Assembly (NCBI GenBank): GCA_964383505.1
Contig: CAYLHB010000005.1
Span: forward strand, 1 to 49,185
Length of the DNA stretch: 49,185 nucleotides
Reading direction: 5' to 3'
From: CAYLHB01 sp964383505
Lineage (GTDB): Bacteria; Patescibacteriota; Minisyncoccia; Phycocordibacterales; UBA12088
Below are positions 45,649 to 49,185 of this stretch, one piece after another. The position numbers and the translations under genes are program-made. The stretch's first letter is position 1. The number at the start of each line of letters is the position of its first letter. The notes below the pieces were generated by a model. It saw only the letters and a list, made by a program, of their open reading frames with translations. It had not been told where the DNA came from and made no database searches.

Positions 45649-46242
45649 ATGGAGTACACTGCACGCACCTTTTCTCTCCCCGACATTCCGGGGCTTTCAA
45701 AAGAACAAATTGACGTACACCTCGGCCTCTATCAAGGGTATGTAAAGCATGTGAACCTCCTCTACGCGGAGCTCACGAAGCTCTCAAGCTACGGCACCGA
45801 GCACGCGTACGTCCCTACGGAGATGCGACGCCGTCTCGGCTTTGAGTGGAACGGCATGCGCCTCCACGAGCTCTACTTTGAACAACTCGAGGGGGGTGCG
45901 CAAGTTGCCGATGCGGACACCAAGTTCCACGAGCTTCTCCTCAAAGAGTACTCGAGTTTCTCCAACTGGCTCGAAATATTCAAATCGGTGCCCGCGCGCG
46001 GCCCGGGCTGGGCACTCCTCACCTTCGACCCGCTCGCACGCCGGTTTCATCATGTGTGGGCCGCCGACCATGAGGTGGGCCAGCTCGCCACACTCCCCAT
46101 ACTCCTCGCGGTCGACCACTGGGAGCATGCGTACATGGTGGACTACAAACCAGCCGACAAAGGCAAGTACGTTGAAGCGTTTTTCAATGCAGTGAACTGG
46201 GATGTGGTCGCGAAGCGCTTTGAGCAGGCAACACGGGCTTAG
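45649..46242 (+). CDS. Fe/Mn-type superoxide dismutase
   Basis: A 197-aa superoxide dismutase, converting superoxide to O2 and H2O2. GLSKEQIDVHLGLYQGYVKH (about 15-34) holds the first His and the active-site Tyr, though their spacing is one residue shorter than in E. coli SodB. LGFEWNGMRLHELYFEQL gives the second His. GPGWALLTFDP follows, and AVDHWEHAYMVDY supplies the last Asp and His ligands. The LYQGYV / NGMRLHE pattern suggests a distinct subfamily. No signal peptide, so cytoplasmic. Its last 59 nt overlap the 3' end of the convergent comEC gene. Metal preference cannot be read from sequence. Confidence 0.9.
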   Translation: MEYTARTFSLPDIPGLSKEQIDVHLGLYQGYVKHVNLLYAELTKLSSYGTEHAYVPTEMRRRLGFEWNGMRLHELYFEQLEGGAQVADADTKFHELLLKEYSSFSNWLEIFKSVPARGPGWALLTFDPLARRFHHVWAADHEVGQLATLPILLAVDHWEHAYMVDYKPADKGKYVEAFFNAVNWDVVAKRFEQATRA

Positions 46243-47719
46243 ATGTGTCCGCACGTGCGCGCACTCGTAGGTGATACACGAAATAGACGCCCGCCGCCAC
46301 GTACACAATGAGCACCATCCACCCCGGGGGAGCGGGGACAGTGAGCGTTGCAAACGGCACGCGCGAGAGTGTGTGGGCGACGTGGAGTATGTAGGAGAGG
46401 AGCGCGTGAGCGAGAAGCGCAAGGGGCGCGGATACAGGAGTGCTCACGAGTGCGACTGCGCCCGCAAGAAACGTGATGAGCATGGTGAGGGGCACGATGG
46501 GCAGGACTGCGAGGTTTGCGAGAAGTGCGATGAGTGAGAACTGTCCCGTCATGGAGACGAGGAGCGGGAGCACCGCGAGCTGGGTAGCGAGTGTTGCCCC
46601 TACAATGGCGCGCAGGCCCGCCGACTCCGGAACCCGAGCGAGCCGTTGCTCAAAGCGCGGTGAGAGCATCACGAGGCCTGCGGTGGCAATAACCGAGAGC
46701 TGAAACGAGGGGTCAGCGAGGAGTATGAGCGGGTTCCATGCGACCATGAAAAACGACGCGAGCGCGAGGAGGTGGAGCACATCCGTGGCACGTGCGAGCG
46801 TGCGCGAGAGGAGCGCGAGGGACGCCATGATGGCCGCACGCACCGCGGCGACTCCCGCGCCCGTCATCATGGTAAACGCCGCGATAGCGACGACCCCGGA
46901 GAGGAGCCGGGCACGCTTTGGGAGCGCACCGAGGAGAAACAGCACGGCAACTGCAACCACGGTGAGGTTGAAGCCGGAGAGCACCACGATGTGAGTAAGG
47001 CCAACCGTGCGGAACTCCTCGGTTATTTTTTCTCCGAGCGAGCGTTTCGCTCCCACGAGGAGCCCTGCTGCAAGCGCGCTCTCCGGTTCCCGCACCACTC
47101 GATTGAGCGCGTTGATGAACGTCTGCTTCGTGTGGAGAAGCGTCCCGACGATTCCTCCGTTTCCTGTTTCCATCACAGACACCTTCGCAAACTTCATTTC
47201 GTAGAGTATCCCGTCTTTGGCAAGGTACCGTGGGTAGTCGAACATAGTGTCGTGGTCCGTGGTGAACGGCTCCGGACGTGCGAGTGTGCCTTCCAGCGCG
47301 ACAGTGTCGCCATACCTGACAGTGGTCCTGCGTGGTGCATGCACAAGTACCCGCGCAACCTCCTCGCCTCCGGTTTTGTGAAGGGCCACCGTAAGGAGTG
47401 TTTGGTTCTCGCGCACGTCCGGCTCGCGCACCACCACTCCCTCAAGCGTCGCTTTTGTTCCGACACGAGACTCGAGTGGTTCATATGCGATGGGGAGCAC
47501 CATTTCGGTGCGCAGTACTCCCATCGCGCTTGCCGCGAGAAACAGGCCACATAGAATCACCGCCCGTGGTACTCGGTATTGCACAAGTCCCACCACGACG
47601 AGCGGCACGAGACCAAGAAGCGCACACGTGAGCGTGAGCGCGAAGGGCATCTCACTAAGTGAGCGCACCGCGACTCCGATGAAAAAACCACCGATGAGGG
47701 TGTAGAGGAACATGCGCAT
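46184..47719 (-). CDS. comEC: ComEC/Rec2 membrane core
   Basis: A 511-aa polytopic protein, the DNA-uptake channel of natural competence. An N-terminal pair of helices and a DUF4131/OB-like domain (VLPIAYEPLESRVGTKATLE, VLVHAPRRTTVRYGDTVALE) precede the Competence domain, with LAAGLLVGAKRSLGEKITEE, VGLTHIVVLSGFNLTVVAVA and MMTGAGVAAVRAAIMASLAL. About ten helices follow. The usual metallo-beta-lactamase domain is absent and is encoded separately at 43235-44083. The ATG is 6 nt after TGG-TAGGGT. It probably works with a type IV pilus to import DNA. Confidence 0.92.
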   Translation of the reverse strand: MRMFLYTLIGGFFIGVAVRSLSEMPFALTLTCALLGLVPLVVVGLVQYRVPRAVILCGLFLAASAMGVLRTEMVLPIAYEPLESRVGTKATLEGVVVREPDVRENQTLLTVALHKTGGEEVARVLVHAPRRTTVRYGDTVALEGTLARPEPFTTDHDTMFDYPRYLAKDGILYEMKFAKVSVMETGNGGIVGTLLHTKQTFINALNRVVREPESALAAGLLVGAKRSLGEKITEEFRTVGLTHIVVLSGFNLTVVAVAVLFLLGALPKRARLLSGVVAIAAFTMMTGAGVAAVRAAIMASLALLSRTLARATDVLHLLALASFFMVAWNPLILLADPSFQLSVIATAGLVMLSPRFEQRLARVPESAGLRAIVGATLATQLAVLPLLVSMTGQFSLIALLANLAVLPIVPLTMLITFLAGAVALVSTPVSAPLALLAHALLSYILHVAHTLSRVPFATLTVPAPPGWMVLIVYVAAGVYFVYHLRVRARADTSKPVLPAQSASRPHPSSLH

Positions 47720-47725
47720 GCATTC

Positions 47726-47734
47726 ACCCTACCA
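47726..47734 (-). promoter_or_regulatory. extended -10 box, leaderless comEC promoter
   Basis: TG-G-TAGGGT, 6 nt (GAATGC), then ATG at 47719. Confidence 0.55.
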
Positions 47735-47815
47735 TGGCTTGCAAAGCGAAGCGGAGTCTGTAGAGTGGGGCAAGTTTGTAACGACCATTCACCGTTCTTT
47801 GAAGAGGAAACAGTT

Positions 47816-48322
47816 ATGGACGGAGGTACATACAATTACACTGCACGAAACTTACCTCAACTTGACCTTGCCGCGCTACGCGCAGAGGCACGAAAAAGAA
47901 AAGGGGATGGCTTGCTCACGACACGGGAGAGATGTTTCCAAGAGTGGTACACGCACCTGCGCACAATCTTTTCACAAGCCGCACAAGCGGATGTTGGTGA
48001 GGTCGAGGTGTATGCGCTCGATCGCGATCTCCCCGATGACGTGGATATACTTAGTCAGGTGGCCCGCGTCCTGTGGTACCTGCAGGAACCATGCGCGCTC
48101 ACGAAAGAGAATCTTCGTGGCACCGCGGCACTCATCGCAGAGGTCATCGAATCGCTCGGATGCACTGTCATTATTCGCAGGTGCAATCCGTACGCCGGAG
48201 ATGAGATTGGCCGTCTCCCTCTCAGGGACGTACGGTTTGTGGTCTGTGCAGTCCTCCCACAGCCGGAGGAACCGTTTGTCCTCACTCACCAGATGCGCAT
48301 ACCCACGGCCACACCCGCCTAA
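47816..48322 (+). CDS. unknown protein, 168 aa
   Basis: A 168-aa soluble protein beginning MDGGTYNYTARNLPQLDLAA. The first half is helical and charged (ALRAEARKRKGDGLLTTRER); the second half alternates strands and helices (AALIAEVIESLGCTVIIRRC, VRFVVCAVLPQPEEPFVLTH). No family is recognised and no membrane segment is seen. The ATG at 47816 has a weak AGAGGAA motif ~7 nt upstream; a GTG at 47765 would add 17 residues. TG-TAGAGT near 47758-47765 is a possible -10 box. It is convergent with another unknown gene across a shared terminator. Codon use is like the neighbours, supporting a real gene. Confidence 0.65.
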   Translation: MDGGTYNYTARNLPQLDLAALRAEARKRKGDGLLTTRERCFQEWYTHLRTIFSQAAQADVGEVEVYALDRDLPDDVDILSQVARVLWYLQEPCALTKENLRGTAALIAEVIESLGCTVIIRRCNPYAGDEIGRLPLRDVRFVVCAVLPQPEEPFVLTHQMRIPTATPA

Positions 48323-48327
48323 CTGAA

Positions 48328-48356
48328 ACGCCGGTCATCTTCTTCAGATGACCGGC
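48328..48356. terminator. bidirectional terminator between two unknown genes
   Basis: CGCCGGTCATCT (48328-48339), 5-nt loop, AGATGACCGGCG (48345-48356), then CGTTGTTT on the plus strand. Confidence 0.8.
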
Positions 48357-48366
48357 GCGTTGTTTC

Positions 48367-48630
48367 TCACTGGAGCGTCGTGGAAAAAATCGTGTGCCGC
48401 ACGCCTGCAAACTCTGCGGGCAACACTACCGCCACATCTACCGAATGGAGAAATCCGGTTAGTTCTTTCTCCCAGTGTGCGAGAAGACGATTTAACACGG
48501 GCAAGTCGGGTGCCATGTCGTCCATCTGATGCACCAACGTATTCAGTAGACTTGGGTGATCCAAAATGTGATAGAAGAAACATGCCGACACCCGCACAAG
48601 GGTAGTCGGCGCAGGACACTGTACTCGCAT
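48367..48630 (-). CDS. unknown protein, 87 aa
   Basis: An 87-aa protein, MRVQCPAPTTLVRVSACFFY at the start, with a helical centre (LPVLNRLLAHWEKELTGFLH) and an alternating C-terminus (DVAVVLPAEFAGVRHTIFST). No family recognised. GGAGGG 5 nt before the ATG at 48630 is a strong ribosome site and fixes the start. Three Cys/His-containing stretches occur near the N-terminus but no clear zinc motif. It lies 58 bp downstream of the RNase H gene on the same strand, so they may be co-transcribed, and it ends at a shared bidirectional terminator. Confidence 0.6.
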   Translation of the reverse strand: MRVQCPAPTTLVRVSACFFYHILDHPSLLNTLVHQMDDMAPDLPVLNRLLAHWEKELTGFLHSVDVAVVLPAEFAGVRHTIFSTTLQ

Positions 48631-48688
48631 GTAGCCCTCCACCAACCCTTGGTTCCTTAGAGGAGGGTAAACGTGCCGCGGTCACACG

Positions 48689-49111
48689 TCAACCCCTATC
48701 CATGGCTTCGTTCGCCATCCTGTCTGCCCTGCTGTTCTCGGCACGAGGGATGTGGGTGAATGTCACGTGTGGAAAGGTTGAGACGAGGAGGTTGTGTACC
48801 GTTATGTAGAGCGGAAAGAGCGTCTCCTCTTTGATTTGGTACTCGCCATTCAATTGCTTACAGATGAGCTCCGAGTCCATTTTCACTTCGATATGGAGCT
48901 GTTTTGATTGTGGTGTACCAAAATGTTTTTTTATAGTTTCGAGCCCTAAAATCACCGCCTGGTACTCGGCATAGTTATTGGTTTGGTGGCCGAGATACTT
49001 CGACACCTCTTTCACGGTCTTGCCACTCTCGTCGAGTACGACGGCACCTGCTCCGGCAGGTCCGGGATTGCCACGCGCACCACCATCTGTGTAGAGGGTA
49101 AGTTTCTTCAT
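48689..49111 (-). CDS. rnhA: ribonuclease HI
   Basis: A 140-aa RNase HI, cleaving the RNA strand of RNA-DNA hybrids. LTLYTDGGARGNPGPAGAGA (4-23) contains catalytic Asp9, NNYAEYQAVILGLE contains Glu49, VKMDSELICKQLNGEYQIK contains Asp79, and NSRADRMANEA contains Asp130. All four active-site acids are therefore present. It lacks the basic protrusion of E. coli RNase HI and resembles the compact archaeal/Sto-type or plant-like group. No N-terminal hybrid-binding domain. It begins 75 nt from the window edge; the upstream sequence to 49185 shows no gene. Confidence 0.92.
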   Translation of the reverse strand: MKKLTLYTDGGARGNPGPAGAGAVVLDESGKTVKEVSKYLGHQTNNYAEYQAVILGLETIKKHFGTPQSKQLHIEVKMDSELICKQLNGEYQIKEETLFPLYITVHNLLVSTFPHVTFTHIPRAENSRADRMANEAMDRG

Positions 49112-49185
49112 ACGGTGCCTAGATTCTGGTTACTACACACACAGACAATTCCGAACAGGAGGGGGGTCGGGGGAACATCCGTTCC

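Noticed and set aside
1..49185. CRISPR arrays, cas genes, rRNA and transposase genes
   Set aside because: No regularly spaced repeats, no Cas-like proteins, no rRNA-like sequence and no transposase motifs were seen.

Overview
The window reads as a chromosome segment of a Candidate Phyla Radiation (Patescibacteria) bacterium, most likely a Parcubacteria-type lineage such as Kaiserbacteria. This is inferred from gene content and compactness; no rRNA is present to confirm it. Supporting signs are very tight packing with many 4-nt stop/start overlaps, many small glycan-modifying genes, an isolated partial S10 operon, a split ComEC, and predicted leaderless promoters. Base composition is around 50-55% GC over most of the window, with an AT-rich patch at about 1.2-4.5 kb. 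I see no tRNA, rRNA or CRISPR array, and no gene-free stretch longer than 300 bases.

Layout. (1) 0.1-31.4 kb is a cell-surface polysaccharide and glycosylation island, mostly on the minus strand. It holds two GT2 and five GT4 glycosyltransferases, a GtrA/GT-C fusion, another polytopic membrane protein, four NodB-type polysaccharide deacetylases, five class I methyltransferases plus a FkbM methyltransferase, a UGM-like flavoprotein, two extended SDR epimerases, UDP-GlcNAc 2-epimerase (WecB), a short UDP-sugar dehydrogenase, a sugar-1-phosphate nucleotidyltransferase, and YvcK. WecB (UDP-ManNAc) and the dehydrogenase/epimerase pair (probably UDP-GlcA then UDP-GalA) would supply activated sugars. 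The GTs would assemble them, the deacetylases and methyltransferases would decorate them, and the membrane proteins would work at the lipid-linked stage. (2) Three nucleotidyltransferase-type toxin-antitoxin modules sit inside this island: AbiE copy 1 (5.5-6.9 kb), MntA/HepT (7.7-8.3 kb) and AbiE copy 2 (10.8-12.2 kb). (3) 31.5-41.4 kb carries translation genes on the minus strand: rpsL-rpsG-fusA, an unknown 158-aa gene, tuf-rpsJ, a DUF4395 membrane protein and a small plus-strand membrane protein, then rplC-rplD-rplW-rplB. The S10 operon stops after rplB. (4) 41.4-49.2 kb is mixed housekeeping: site-2 protease, L28, a PH-domain membrane protein, a ComEC-type metallo-beta-lactamase protein, malic enzyme, superoxide dismutase, a ComEC membrane core, RNase H and several unknown small genes.

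The most notable signal is regulatory. At thirteen transcription-unit starts a TANNNT -10 box, often with an upstream TG, lies 6-9 nt (usually exactly 6) before the ATG. This predicts leaderless mRNAs. A minority of genes, mostly small or unknown, have Shine-Dalgarno motifs instead. Other points are a 192-bp direct repeat flanking AbiE copy 1, a tandem 33-bp palindromic repeat before mntA, and an S12 protein carrying Arg at the streptomycin-resistance lysine plus a shortened conserved loop.
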